Notes: generated by a model not told the origin, from the sequence alone. 64,000 nt of DNA from Calocera cornea HHB12733 (GCA_001632435.1 KV423920.1:62001-126000), one strand, 5' to 3'. Numbered from the stretch's first letter, positions 31,913 through 43,454 are shown. Made by a program: numbers and translations.

Positions 31913-34682
31913 ATGTCTGACTCCAACAACGATGATGATATGCAGGACGAACCCGAAGACTTCCAGCCGAATGAAAGAGTGGACGAGGCCAAGTTGACTG
32001 AGGACGAGCGTGCGAGGATTGAGAACGGCGAGACATTGGAGGATATTCGCAGGGAGCAGGAGGAGGAACAACTTGCATCGCAGAGCTCGCAGGAGGAGGT
32101 AGAAGCCAATCTGGAATACGTACGTCCCATCCTCTCTTGGTCACAGGTCTTGAGACTGACCTATATGCATGTATGCAGGCACCACCCAACGTTGTCACGA
32201 TTAGCGATCTGGACCGACTGGAGCGTTTCGATGAGGCTCAGGACCTGTTTCTCATTGGGGTGGTTCGCGTGGCTTTGCCCGTCGGCGGAGCCACTGCCTT
32301 CAACTACAATCATCGCCTTGCCCGCCCCGGTGGTACGACCGAGGCCTCTGTCAAGCGTCTGCATGGTGTGATGAGGGCCGTTGGACTACGTCGTCGCCGC
32401 TTTGCTATCACACTGGCGGTTGACGAGCAGAATATCGCCAACTTGAACGAGATCCAAGGCAACAAGCTGAACACCCGTGACCCTGACTCCCTCCTCAAGC
32501 TCGTTCGGTTCAAAGACAATGCTGAGGTTGTCGTCATTGATGGTGCCACCCGGATTGCTGCTACAAGGCTGTACTACTCTTCGGAGCGCAAGAGCATGGG
32601 GATGGAACACCCATGGTTGTATGCTGCGCTCTATCGTAAAAGTACGCATACACTTTGCGGTCACCCAGTGCATGCTTGCTAACCATCGTTCAGAGGATAT
32701 CTTCAAGCCTGCCAATGTTTCAATCTACGAATCTCTTGCAAGCAACGTCACCCAGGTCCACACGGAGCCCAACGCGGCACATATCTGGAACATGGCACGA
32801 GGCTATCTACAGGATCGATCCTACAGCACGGAAGATCGGCGACTGCTAACGCGAGCCACGGTGGCCAAGTTCCCAGGGTGCCTGAGTGCGCTAATGGACG
32901 AAGACTATGCGCCACTCGTCTCGCGCTTCCTGAGACTGCCCGGGTGGAAGAGCTTGAGGAGTTTGAGACTGATCACGCTCATGTGGGCCAGCGAGGGCCG
33001 CGACGTACGTCCATGCCATTTCGCAGGCTGTAAAGTGGAATCAATGCTGACATTTGAATACAGATTTTCATGACCAATATGGAGCGCATGATCGCGTTCT
33101 GCGAGGATCCCTCCAACTTCACGTTTGGTCAGAGGGAGACGTTCCATCCTGAGATTCTCGATTGGAAGACGTTCAACGTCCATACGCAAAGCATGCTCGA
33201 GTGGCTTCAGGAGCTGCGGGACTACGAGCTGCAGCCCGATCGAGACGTTGGCGACTTCTTATTCGTACCCAGCATGGAGATCAACGATCGCACTCTTCAC
33301 AACCTTGGCCGCGTTTACAATCCAGAGAACATTGACGACATTCCTTATGGACTGCATATGCCCGATAATTCGTTGCGTTATGGTGCTCAATTCGTGGAGC
33401 GGATGTCGGAGTTTTACGAGAGGTGGCCCTTTGCACTGTGGCTCACTCCAAGGACGGTCCCTCTCATTGCGAAAGAATTGGCAATGTTCAACAACCTGTT
33501 CAAGGAGGTAAGTGTTGGAAATCAATGTCCAAATCTGTGTGTTGATTTGCTGTTTCTCCAGCTTGGCCGCTGGGAATGTCCCCAGTACTGGGCGGTCAGC
33601 AGCGGGTCTAAAGCCAAAGGAGAAGGTAGTCGCCCTCCCTGCTTTGCTCACCTGTGGGCTGTACCTCGCACGGACGAACTCTTCCAAGCTTACGTTGACC
33701 ACTTTGCCGACGACTGGAATCCGTTCCACTATCAGAATGGGATGCGTGATCTGCGTCGCCAGCTTGAATATGTCCTCTTCGAACTCCACGGTGCTTCAAC
33801 CAACACAAGAGGCGAGCTGCCCATCTCTAAGCGCGTGCTGACGGACGACCTGCTGCCTTGGCTGCGATACAAACTCCATGGCGATGCCGATCCAGACTGG
33901 AAGGCCAGGCGCAAAACCGCTGTACCAGAGACTGATGTTTCCAGGAAGTACTGGCCGGTCATCGAGCAAGGACTCTTCTTCCAGGCGGAGGGTTGGGAAC
34001 AGAACTTCGGCAGTGGATTCGGAACCTCCCTGGCGCGCAGGGTTACCCTCATCCTGAGGCAGCATGCATTGGCCGACACGTTCTTCCCCACTTTGATGAA
34101 GTTCAGACCATGGTACGATGCCAGGAAGCACTTCGAGAACTTCTATCTCCCTGCAGACACCACTCCGTATACAGTGGCTACTACCGAAACGTATAAGATC
34201 CCCAAGAGATTCAATTCCAGGGGTGCCCTCTCAGTTCCAGCAACTTTCGTGGTCACAGGCGATGAGATCTGTATGTCATCTTTACGCGTAAACTTCCATT
34301 GACTAACTCTTGTTCAGATAACTTCGAGAAGCTGCCGCCACATCTTGAGGCTACTCGACACGGCAGGGTTGCCGACATCTGGCAGGCTATCAACGCACAC
34401 ATCCTCCCACTGTTCACAACTGAGGAGGACCAGACTGTGGCAGGGGAGCTTTTCCGTAAGGTACGCGTGAAAGCTGTCATTCCTTCTATTTGCTCACGCA
34501 ACTGCATGAAGGCCGCCCATAGTGCAGTGGGCAAAGAGCTCATCCGCGCGAGCCGTGCTCAGGGAGAGGCAGGAGATCCACCGAGTGATGTCACAGCCGT
34601 TCAGATTGACGATGGTCTTGATGCCTCTCGTGCCACTGTCCTGCGTGAAGCAAAGCGCAGGAGGATCACTCGTACGCTGTAA
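31913..34682 (+). CDS. Element-borne 815-aa protein with ParB/Srx-like region
   Basis: Seven exons (31913-32119, 32179-32641, 32694-33004, 33064-33507, 33562-34270, 34318-34460, 34512-34682). The first 69 residues are acidic and probably coiled. Residues about 140-240 resemble the ParB N-terminal fold. They include VDEQNIANLNEIQGNKLNTR, then VVVIDGATRIAATRLYY, which matches the DGxxRxxA box, and SIYESLASNVTQVHTEPNAA, which sits where ParB has its ENxQR segment. The remaining 550 residues hold no motif I know. Two introns contain copies of the 30-bp palindrome. The exon 6-7 intron is a multiple of three and could be retained. Splicing and frame are convincing; the ParB relation is a pattern reading only. 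Confidence 0.65.
33038..33067. repeat. 30-bp near-palindrome copy spanning an intron acceptor
   Basis: AATCAATG left arm with a weaker right arm ending AGATTTT. It overlaps the intron 33005-33063 of the ParB-like gene. Confidence 0.6.
33519..33548. repeat. 30-bp near-palindrome copy inside an intron
   Basis: AAATCAATG and GTTGATTT arms, contained entirely in the 54-nt intron 33508-33561 and making up more than half of it. Confidence 0.8.
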
Positions 34683-34814
34683 TGCACCTGGAGGGAAGAG
34701 CTGCTGCTAGTATTCATCATGTGTGCACGACACACCTACTCATCTAATACGTCCATGTTTTACCTGTCTTCACGATCCAAACTCGCTGTCCTAGCTATCA
34801 TGTCACTACCGAAT

Positions 34815-34844
34815 GAATCAATGCTGCAATTTGAACACTGATTT
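34815..34844. repeat. 30-bp near-palindrome copy between convergent genes
   Basis: AATCAATG and CACTGATTT arms in the 305-bp gap between the ParB-like gene and the last gene. A half-related sequence follows at 34891-34912. Confidence 0.75.
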
Positions 34845-34987
34845 TTGCCTGACCAGCAAACAGAAAGGTCCTCTGCATCTTTGAGCACTCAAATCAACAT
34901 GAACATCAATGTAGTGATTAGCGCGACTAGCTACTGTAGGTAAGGGAATATTTGTGGGCGTGCGTTTTGAACACATGGTTGTGGAGT

Positions 34988-37017
34988 CTACTTGCCATAG
35001 ACGTCCTTTCTCGCATACCCAATGATAACTGCTGCGGTTCCACGCATAAGTCGGGCGGGAATGGGGGTCGGTTCCACAGACTTGTAGATCTCTACGAGTT
35101 CCGCTGCCTCGATTGCGGCGAGCTCATTGATTCGGTAGAGACCAGCATTGCTGAACCCATCAGCATATTGATGAAAATTACGATTATCTGGGTTGCGTTT
35201 TGCATTGGAATCCACCTCAGCAAGCCAAGCATCGATACGAGGATATACTGTCGAATCATCAATGAGATCTTGAACATTGATTTGGGAGCTAGCCTGGGTG
35301 ATAGGGGCGGGAGGAGGCGGGGTATGTTGACCAATGACTGTTGGTGGAATAGCTTGACCCGTGTTGCCAAACCCATTCGCATTCCATAAGGTAGGAAACG
35401 GGCCCCATGGTATCAAGCCTTGAAGCACGTTCTGAGCTGCGGCTTGAGCAATGTCTGCTTGCTTCTGTGGGCGAGCAGCCGAGCGAACGATCCCCTGGCC
35501 TGGTGCGCCGATGTTGTAGACTGTAGTCCATTTGTGGAGGATAGTGTCGGGTGGGTTCTCATGGGTAACTTTGTCAACCTTCTTTGTCTGCGCAATGTTC
35601 GTGAGACAAACAGTTGCATACAGTGACAGTGGAACACGCGGCTCACCAAGGCAAGTGCCCAAAAGGACCAATCTTCATCGGACGGATCAATGTGTTGGCC
35701 TCCAGGAAGAACGAAGTCGGGTTTGCCATGCTGATGACATTGGCGCGCTGCCTTGAGCTGCAATAGCATCTCAGCGTCACTTCGCTCTTTCTTTTCTGGC
35801 ACGTTGTCAGGCGATTGGGCTCTTTTGGACTGTGTGCAGAAGTCAGCGAGGCGAGTAAACCATCACACAAACTATCGACCTTCTTGCTCTTCTTAGCTTT
35901 CTTGCGCGGCGGCGAGTCGCCTTGACTGGACGAGTTCCCATTGGAGCAAGGCGTGACATGGATGAACACGGGATCGGGACGTCCTTTCGACAGAGGATCG
36001 GGTCGAGTAGTGCCGTTCTTGAGCGCGGAAGACAGGGACTTCTTGTATGCAGCTTCACGGCGATTCCAAGCGATCTCAAATTTGTCCTGCTCCCGAGCAC
36101 TTGCTGCTTTCCAGACCCGAATCATCTCTAGGAATGTGCCAGGAGAGTCAAGAAGCACAGGATGTTCCTTGGCCTTGGCCGTTGACAGCAGATAGGCAAC
36201 TGAGAGTGCATCGGGGTGGCACTTGAGAAGCTTGCTGACTTCGTACAGGAGGCCACGGAGGCCGGTTGACATAGCAACATGGAGAGTACGTGCGACTTCG
36301 CCCTTGAGAACCTTGTATGGAAGAAGATCTACACAGATGGGTCGATGTGAGAGCCACTGCAGAGTGAAAGGGATGCGTACGGTCTGTTTCCTCCTCGACC
36401 TCATGGTCTGTCTGCTCCTCGTACGTGCTCATAGGCCCGGTCATGTTATATTCGTCCTCCTCATCTGCCAATGTTTCTTCCATCGCACGCCCTGAGTCGA
36501 GTGTTCGGTCCTGCGTTATATCGCTCTGTGACACTTCGGAGGCTTGTCTTGTGCTCCGTGGAATCAAGCCTTGACGATAGGCCTCTGCAAACCTTGCGGC
36601 AAGCTCAGCCTGCGGTAGATCGAGTGTACTGTTACCGGCCTCAGCAGAATAGTCCCGCAAGTTGTTCGAAGCTCCCCATCCGGATCCATCATCGACGGGA
36701 GGTGTCCACTCATCCGAGCAGCGAGCAGAGTCGTTACGGTAATTGTTGGCGGCTTGGAAAGGTATGTCAACCTGCGGCATTTCAGGCAAGGCGATTGCCC
36801 CAGATCTGGTGGATGATCGCGTTTCTCGTGTACTTGGTTCGGCAACAAGGTTAGTCTTGTTGATAGGTCGTGGGCGTGGGGGGGGCTTTCTTTCTCCTGC
36901 TGGCGGTTCATCCGGCGTCTTTTTCGACTTGTTTCGCGAATTTCGTAGTTGGTCATCGAAATGAGCCTTGCGACTCTCTTTGGTCATCCGCCGAACTGTC
37001 AGCTTCTTGTCGCCCAT
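34988..37017 (-). CDS. Element-borne 622-aa protein, disordered N-terminus and possible SAM-like C-terminus
   Basis: Four exons (37017-36381, 36328-35880, 35829-35647, 35587-34988). The start is MGDKKLTVRRMTKESRKAHF; a more upstream in-frame ATG at 37095 is less likely. The N-terminal third is basic, then rich in Pro, Ser and Glu. A helical middle follows (YKVLKGEVARTLHVAMSTGL, SVAYLLSTAKAKEHPVLLDS), with a lysine-rich RKKAKKSKK nuclear-type signal. The last 90 residues (VYPRIDAWLAEVDSNAKRNP, YADGFSNAGLYRINELAAIE, then GTAAVIIGYARKDV) have the helix spacing of a SAM-type domain. One 30-bp palindrome lies inside this coding exon as SSQINVQDLIDDS. It reads toward the ParB-like gene. Function unknown. 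Confidence 0.6.
35254..35283. repeat. 30-bp near-palindrome copy within a coding exon
   Basis: AATCATCAATG and CATTGATTT arms. On the minus strand the copy is translated as part of QINVQDLIDDS. Confidence 0.7.
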
Positions 37018-37242
37018 TTGGGGAGCAACAGAAGGGGAAGTCGCTCGAAGGAGTGCTCTAAATGGAAAGATAAGGGAGGGAAACATCGCAAGCACCCATA
37101 GACTTCCACGTCACGCGGAGCTTCCTTGATGTTCCTTTGTTTTCGCCATCTCTTCATCACACCACAACTCAACAACACGGCTCTAGTACATTCATGCGGC
37201 GCTTTATTGTATACTGCTGCGCATGTTCTTCACCTTCGCCTG

Positions 37243-37272
37243 AAATCAACATGCAAATCCGGTCTTTGATTT
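37243..37272. repeat. 30-bp near-palindrome, right subterminal copy
   Basis: AAATCAA, 16 nt, TTGATTT. Its outer edge lies 223 bp inside the right end, the mirror of 27932-27961. Confidence 0.85.
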
Positions 37273-37418
37273 CTCAGATGACATTGCGAGGTGGCCCAAA
37301 TCAAAACCGTCTCATTACTCCTTTTTGACATATTCTACGTCCTAACGGCGTTAGATAACATCTCCGCAAGCAACTTTTCCCTTTACAGATTGCCGATAGC
37401 TGGGCTTTTCATGGAGTT

Positions 37419-37495
37419 ATGGCTCTCACGAGTTTTGCCCGTATTCGGCCGAATTTTTTCGCACCCGCGCGCGCCATGAATTATGTAAGCAGCAA
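37419..37495 (-). repeat. Right terminal inverted repeat
   Basis: Inverted copy of the left end, bordered by TA at 37496-37497. Confidence 0.9.
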
Positions 37496-37497
37496 TA

Positions 37498-39710
37498 ATA
37501 CAGCCCAAGGAAGCCAGCCAGCCCTATCTGAAAACGCGCATAGCATATCGAGATTGGCTGGGGGGTGTGAAGTAGATTTCCCAGGGCTCGTTGCCTAGCA
37601 GGACATTGTCGCTCATTATTTCCTGCGCTTCATGCATCAATCTAGCGCCCAAGGGAGCCGCGATGACTCTTTCGAGGCTGGGAGAGACAGAGTCACCCAA
37701 TTCGGGCTATCTGCGGTGATTTAGATAGGGCACAATCCACGAGCGTCGCGCTCCAAGGTCCGTCCGAGTCAACTACTACTGCCATGTCGCCACTCGAGTC
37801 GGTAGCATCTTCCATCCGTCTTTCTATCTTACCCCACTGTGGCCCTGCAGGGTGTGTCCACTTCGGCAAGGGCGGGGCGGGCGGCTGTCGCCTGGCCAGT
37901 CACGCTGCCCTGCCCACAGGACACATCGGCGGCCCACGGAGGCCCCCATCTCCGATGCCCCCCCCAAATCACCTTGGCGCCCCGCATGCGGTGCACCAAC
38001 GCGGAGGGTTCTCCCCCAGTCCAGGCGGAATAGAAGCGCGCGGGATCGGACAGGCGGCACAGCCCCGCTCGATCGTCCTACTTGTCATTCCCTCCTGTCG
38101 ACCACAGGACATTCCGCCGCGCACTTGCTGAAACATATATGGTACTCTAATCTAATCGCGCAGGGCTGTCGGCGACTGCTTCGCTTTTACGCCGATGCTG
38201 CACTACGAATTGGCTTTCAGCTAAATACCGGCTACTTCAGCTTAACAGCATGCTGGGCCAAGCGCCGTGCCCCCATCTAAGAAAGCGATGTTGGAAGGCG
38301 GCTGCCTCGTCAGCCCGGTTTGCTAGCTTCTGACACCATCAGCTTCGGCGCAGCCGTCGCACGATCATGCCCGGCTCACGCAGCTCCAAGCAGCCGGCGA
38401 GATGGAGCCATTGTTGTTCAAGGCGATTCCTGATTCCTGGTTCCTGATGTTCTACACGCCTGCAGTCTTCCATGCCATCGCGGATCGCGGCAGTCAGCGG
38501 GCCGAGGGTCCTATCCATCATCCATCTGTTGGAACGTTTCGTCCGTTCTCGGCGTGGGGACGAAGATCGCGATGCCAATTTAATCGCCCATCGGATGCGG
38601 AAGGCTGCGCTCGCGCGCTCATGAACCCATGTGCAGGCCTGCTCCCACCCTGCTGCCCTGCATGGCTGCTCGCGCGCTGTGGTAGTCTTGGCTTGCCACA
38701 GGGCTTTCTGGCTCGTTCCAGTACCATATTACGGGCGCGTACAAACGAAGGCTCTGCCCGAGGTTCACGCCCGAGAAGTTGAGTCGGTCAGGGGTAAGTC
38801 CCTGCTAATCTCTCTACACTCGGACGGTTGTAAGTTCCCTGTTAAGGTAACAAGGCGTCTAAGCCGCTTCTCTTAGCTGCATTCACAGTGGACAGCAGGA
38901 CCCCTCAACAACAGGTCGCTGCCGGCGGCACCACAACATGCGAGGGTTGGTTATGGCGGCAGAACATCAAGCGGCTCGCGTGGAATGCTGTCCTGCGCAT
39001 ACAAACTTTCGCGTGGGTCGCTCATCGGCGATGACCCACTTCGGCCGTTGGCAACGCAGGATCGTCTGCCTTTGCATCTGGCAAGCCCGACGACGTGGAG
39101 CCAGTGAATCTGCTGGCGATGCTGGCGAGCCCTCATAAATAGCACGCTCGAGACCAGCGAGATCTATTCCAGGCGGAATGAACAGAGAAGGGACCGCCGG
39201 ATAAGGTAGCATACAATTTCTGTCGGTCCCTAAAGGGACCGCTGGCAAAATGTAGCCACGCACGATGCTCCACTCGCATGTGCTGTCGCTCTTCCTTGTT
39301 CAGTGAACTAACTGTTTGCAATTTTAAACGAGAGATGTGCAATGGAATTGTTGCTCAGTTTCAATCTTCGGAGGACCCCGCGAGCCTTTTGCGAGAAGCG
39401 AGGCGAGATGACTCTTTCGTCTTAGCGATCAACCGTCATACATGAATGGCGCGGGGTCTTGCGGTGCGAAGCAACGGTGAGACCACCGCCTTTTCTTCTT
39501 GTTCGCGGTGGAAGACGATCAGAAAGTTCGTGATCCTGCCGAGCACCGGAGCACTGCGCTCTTTGATCTTCGAAGGATACATTATCATCAAATTAGGCAA
39601 GTTGCAGGTATCGTATCGTGTGGTACATCCAGGGTAGTGAATTATGAATGAGTGTGTATCGTATCGGAATCGCGTGTAGCGTGTGGGGTGTTTCCGTCGT
39701 CGGAGAGACA
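37498..39710. other. Right flank of the large element, no gene seen
   Basis: About 2.2 kb without a convincing gene. Open frames are short and their content is not protein-like. The 13-mer GATGACTCTTTCG occurs at about 37661 and 39407. The stretch may hold decayed sequence. Confidence 0.55.
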
Positions 39711-40783
39711 TCACTGTCGTTGATGTCAGACAAATGGAACCGGTTATCCGTTTTGATTGCTTACATAGTACTCGATCTCGAGCTGAGATAAGGAGAACGA
39801 TTGTTAGTCCGCGATGAAGATGGCAAGGAGTTGAGAGAAGGTTGGCATACAAAGAGGAATGCAACGTTTCTCGGCCATAAGATGTTCAGCCCGGCAGGAT
39901 TGTAAACGTCCCTGTTAAGCCGATCAATCGTCGCTCGTAACTTCGTCATCTCCTGTTACACGGATCAGCGTCGAACAGTCAACGACAACGACAAGCTCCT
40001 ACTCGTTCATAGTGCGTGGACAAAAATAGCCAGGAAAGGTATAGGGTAAGGATCGCAAGCATATTATCGAAGAAGCTCCACCCAATGCTGTGGGCAGAAA
40101 TCAGGCGTTCGTTGATCGAATTGATCGTTTCTTGGAACTGGGTGTGTGTGACGCGACCTTCGAGCTCCAACGGATATGCAGGGTGAAACCTACGTGAAGT
40201 CAAATCAGTGCTCCCGTCTACAGAGAAACGGCTTGTGCGCACTGTATGACTTCCCCTCCAGAATAATCCCTCTCTACTCGGAGAATTTCTCTCGGGTAAT
40301 GGACGCCGATCTTTCCGGTAGGAGAAGTGCCATAGGCGGAGGTGGAAGCCGGCGGGCCGATATAGTAGGAGGATTTGGGTATTCGTGGTGCGCTGTATAT
40401 CGTGTGCAGCGCCATATTAGCATACAATGTACACGGTAAGGTAGGGAAAGGAACGAAACATACGTCTCTGCGCTCGTACTCGGTCTGCCTTTTGCACCTC
40501 TCTCCGCATCCAGTCCCCCCCTCCCGTTGCCGTTCCTCGGTTCTCGGTCGCGCATGCTCGCACTCCCCGTTGTGCCGTGGCGCAACAAACCAGTGCTGCT
40601 CTTCTCACTGACGACGGCGGACTGCGTCGACAGTTCGTAATGCGCCTTCTCTTCGGTCGCGCCGGGGTCGACAGAGTGACCGTTGCTGTGGCTCGCGACA
40701 GTGTTGTCACGAGTCGTCGCGCGTGTCAAACTGAGCGGGGGGCTCGGGGGCTCGAGATGCGGGGAGGGCGGATATGACGCCAT
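39711..40783 (-). CDS. ERF4: Ras palmitoyltransferase complex subunit Erf4
   Basis: Starts MASYPPSPHLEPPSPPLSLT at 40783 with a long disordered N-terminus. After splicing, the conserved Erf4/GOLGA7 domain reads GKIGVHYPREILRVERDYSG, then QFHPAYPLELEGRVTHTQFQ, ETINSINERLISAHSIGWSF and DNMLAILTLYLSWLFLSTHY. The C-terminal segment EMTKLRATIDRLNRDVYNPA, GLNILWPRN and LEIEYY closes the domain. Erf4 partners the DHHC enzyme Erf2 to palmitoylate Ras on ER/Golgi membranes. After LEIEYY either a short read-through (stop at 39744) or a 51-nt intron followed at once by TGA (39711-39713) ends the frame; the spliced version was chosen. Family identity is clear. Confidence 0.88.
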
Positions 40784-41111
40784 AGAGACCGGATTTGCAG
40801 ATAACGTATCTGATCAGGACTGCGGTGCGACTTGTTCAACTGGAAATCCTGCCCGTCTTAACTGAGGTGACGCAGGATCTCAATACTGTCGGGTGCGGTA
40901 GCCAGGACGACAACAAATGGGCCGCAAAGACGCGACAGAACCCTGGGAATGTGAGGCGGTGCGTACCCTACCTAAGGGTTCTATTCGGCTTCTGGTCGGA
41001 AACGCACCTCTGAAAACGTTGATGACAGGCGTCCTGACAAACCTGGTACGTATTGAGGAAGTTGCAGTATAATGTACAATGCGTAGTGGACGGCATCTAT
41101 GCTACGGCCCA

Positions 41112-43454
41112 TCAAACAAACGTGAACACATCCTCCTGACTCCTGATCATCTTCCTGGCATCCTGCGTACCAACAACGCGTTCTAACCGCAAGAAATCGT
41201 ACTGACAAAAGACGGCTTGGACGGAAACATCGCCTCCGTCTATACCCTCCGTGTCGTGGAAGGGCATGGTGAGTAGTTCCTCATAATAATTGCCGTGTTC
41301 CGGCAACCCGTACAAAATGAGGTTCTTGAATCCTCGGATGCGATATCGGCGGTAAAAGTGGAAACGTTCTGTCATCAGGACAAACGCTTTGTTACCGGAA
41401 AAGAATTGGTGCCTTGCACGAGCAATCTCGGCGTTGCTTGCATCCCTGATGAGGAATGAGATGACGGTCAATAAGTAAGCAAACACACGCACTCAGAAAG
41501 GGTGGTATAGGAGATTGTATCGGTTTCCTTGAAATGATTACGCAGTCGAACATAATCAAAGTAAGACGGCACAAAGATCATGGTGTTCACACTGCGAACC
41601 GCGGACTTGAGTAGCGCAGGCATGACCTAGCCTTATGTTAGGGAGTACTCCGCATGATGACTCCCTTTGCGTACCTGAGTGGTGAAGTACTCGAACCGAG
41701 CATCCGGCTCGTGTATGGGGCTGGAGCAGCTGAATTTGGTGAACGTCTGCGACTGATTAAGCATACTCGGTTCCAATGTCACAGTAGGGAATGCTGACCT
41801 GCTGAATGCCTTTGGGTATGTGGCTCAGTATACCAGCAAACCGTTGCTCCGTCTTCAGCTTGCCCGCGACATTCGTGAGTGACTTGTTGTACAACGCCCG
41901 AATCTCAGGTGTCTCATACGGCGAGAACATCAGAGTTTGTCTCAGTTTGGCAGCACTGCAACCAACTTGAGTGAGGGGAACTATAGTTCAACCAAGCGGC
42001 TTACTGTCCATCTAGGTACCATGGCTTGATGCGCGAGAAGTCGGAGTCCCGGGTCTCGTTTGGCAGCTTGTTCAGGTGTCCAAAGACAAACTGCAGCGGG
42101 TCAGTGGCCGTGCACCGAAACCAATTCAGCACATACCTGGACGTGTTCCCAATTTTGCATGGACATCACGTCCAGTTGGTCCATGACAAGGATCTCAATG
42201 GATGACAAGAAATCTGCGCTTTTCGATCTACAGGAGATCAGTACTGGAAGGTTCGCCAGCCCGAGGTCAACTCACTTGTCCTTTTCGATCAGTAACTTTA
42301 GACCCAATGGGCTTGCAACGATGATGTCAGAGGAGTAGAACTCCGTGAACAGCTTCAACGCCTTTCTTGTCAGCTTCAGACCGAAGCGGAAACTGTCATC
42401 GATGTTGCCCCTGAAGGTGTCTACGTGGTCGCGCGGATAGTTCTCAGGAGTTTCTGCCAGTCGATCCTTGACGCCGTCGGGCAACGAGTACTCGGCGAGG
42501 AAGCGGGTGTAATTCTCCGTTTGACTGGTCGGCGAGTTTGAGATGAGCGCTTGTATCCATGCAAGAGCAGAGTTGCGCAGAGGAAGCAGAAAGAGCACTT
42601 TGGGTCGTGTGAAACCTTGATCTTGCACGTCCGAAGGCGGCTCAGCTCCTTTCGAATCATCGAAATGTGCGAGTCGGTCATTGTTTTTGAGCACACGGCG
42701 TCGCGTTCTACACTGATGAGAAAAGTCTTATACAGTTGTGTGAGCGAAACCTCACCTTAGAACGTGGTTCAGAGCATGAACGGTAACCGCCTCTCGGAAG
42801 GCTTTCTGCTTACTGCCATCTCGGTTGGAGATGAAAACGTCCTCATATGTGCCAATAAGCTTGGTGAAGTCGGTGCATAGTATTTTCAGTTCATCGCTAA
42901 GCGAATTGAGGCGAGACTTGAAGATGGTCACAAGTTTGTCTTCCATCTGCCAACTATTTCAGCCAATTTGTCAGGCCGCTATCCTCGGTGATCATACCTT
43001 GGCTGGTGGAGAGAGATCCTCGGACGATTCAGTGTCAATCGAAGACTCTTGAAAGCTTCCAAGTGACCCGATCTTCCTTGACCGAGTAGTCCATTTGCCC
43101 GAGTCCAAGGTTTTCAGAACGGATTCCGACAGCATCGACGTGTTTGTGCCAAAGTGCTCATTGAACGGATCCTTGGTATCAGTGGCTTCCGCATCGTCAT
43201 CCGGAACTTCATCAATATCCACAACTGGGGCCGTAGAGGCGTTGACATGATCTAATGTCCCATCTGTGACCGGTATATCCAGAATAGTAACCTCGGCACT
43301 GAGCCGAGCCTTGCGCTTGCCTCCCAGCTTTAGTCTCTTTGCAGGCGGCTCCAGATCGCCGTTCTGACGACGCTTGTTATCTCGTTTGGTCGCCGAGACA
43401 TTCAGAAGAGTTAAAAGCTTCGTAGAAACAGAGTTGAAGTTATCGTCGTCCATC
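41112..43454 (-). CDS. UTP25: U3 snoRNA-associated protein 25 (UTP25/Def)
   Basis: ATG at 43454 (MDDDNFNSVSTKLLTLLNVS), followed by a basic nuclear stretch and an acidic region, then VMEDKLVTIFKSRLNSLSDE. The core contains RPKVLFLLPLRNSALAWIQA, HVDTFRGNIDDSFRFGLKLT, the SDIIVASPLGL block, DFLSSIEILVMDQLDVMSMQ, NWEHVQ and FSRIKPWYLDG. The last part has RARHQFFSGNKAFVLMTERF, HFYRRYRIRGFKNLILYGLP, and LERVVGTQDARKMIRSQ. This is the helicase-like but ATPase-dead fold of Utp25, part of the small-subunit processome in the nucleolus. Several introns of about 50-60 nt interrupt it; the stop is TGA at 41112. The gene is divergent from the HD-domain gene with 267 bp between starts. Confidence 0.92.

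Larger units (their letters stand above)
27709..37495. mobile_element. Multi-gene Tc1-type transposon, about 9.8 kb, with long TIRs
   Basis: Both ends carry the same inverted sequence, beginning TTGCTGCTTACATAATTC and continuing through a GCGCGC-rich segment and TTCGGCCGAA to GTGAGAGCCATAACTC. It is near-identical for about 75 bp and weaker to about 120 bp. Both ends are bordered by TA (27707-27708 and 37496-37497), the target duplication of Tc1/mariner elements. Inside are an uninterrupted transposase gene, four other genes (29735-30681, 30985-31532, 31913-34682, 34988-37017) and about ten copies of a 30-bp near-palindrome. The first copy starts 223 bp from the left end and the last stops 223 bp from the right end. 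Host genes flank it on both sides. The intact reading frames suggest a recent or still functional element. Confidence 0.85.

Noticed and set aside
27700..37507. Extending the element ends outward to the TGGGCT words
   Set aside because: The outer words match only loosely and differ by an insertion; the TA-bounded ends fit Tc1-type target duplication better.
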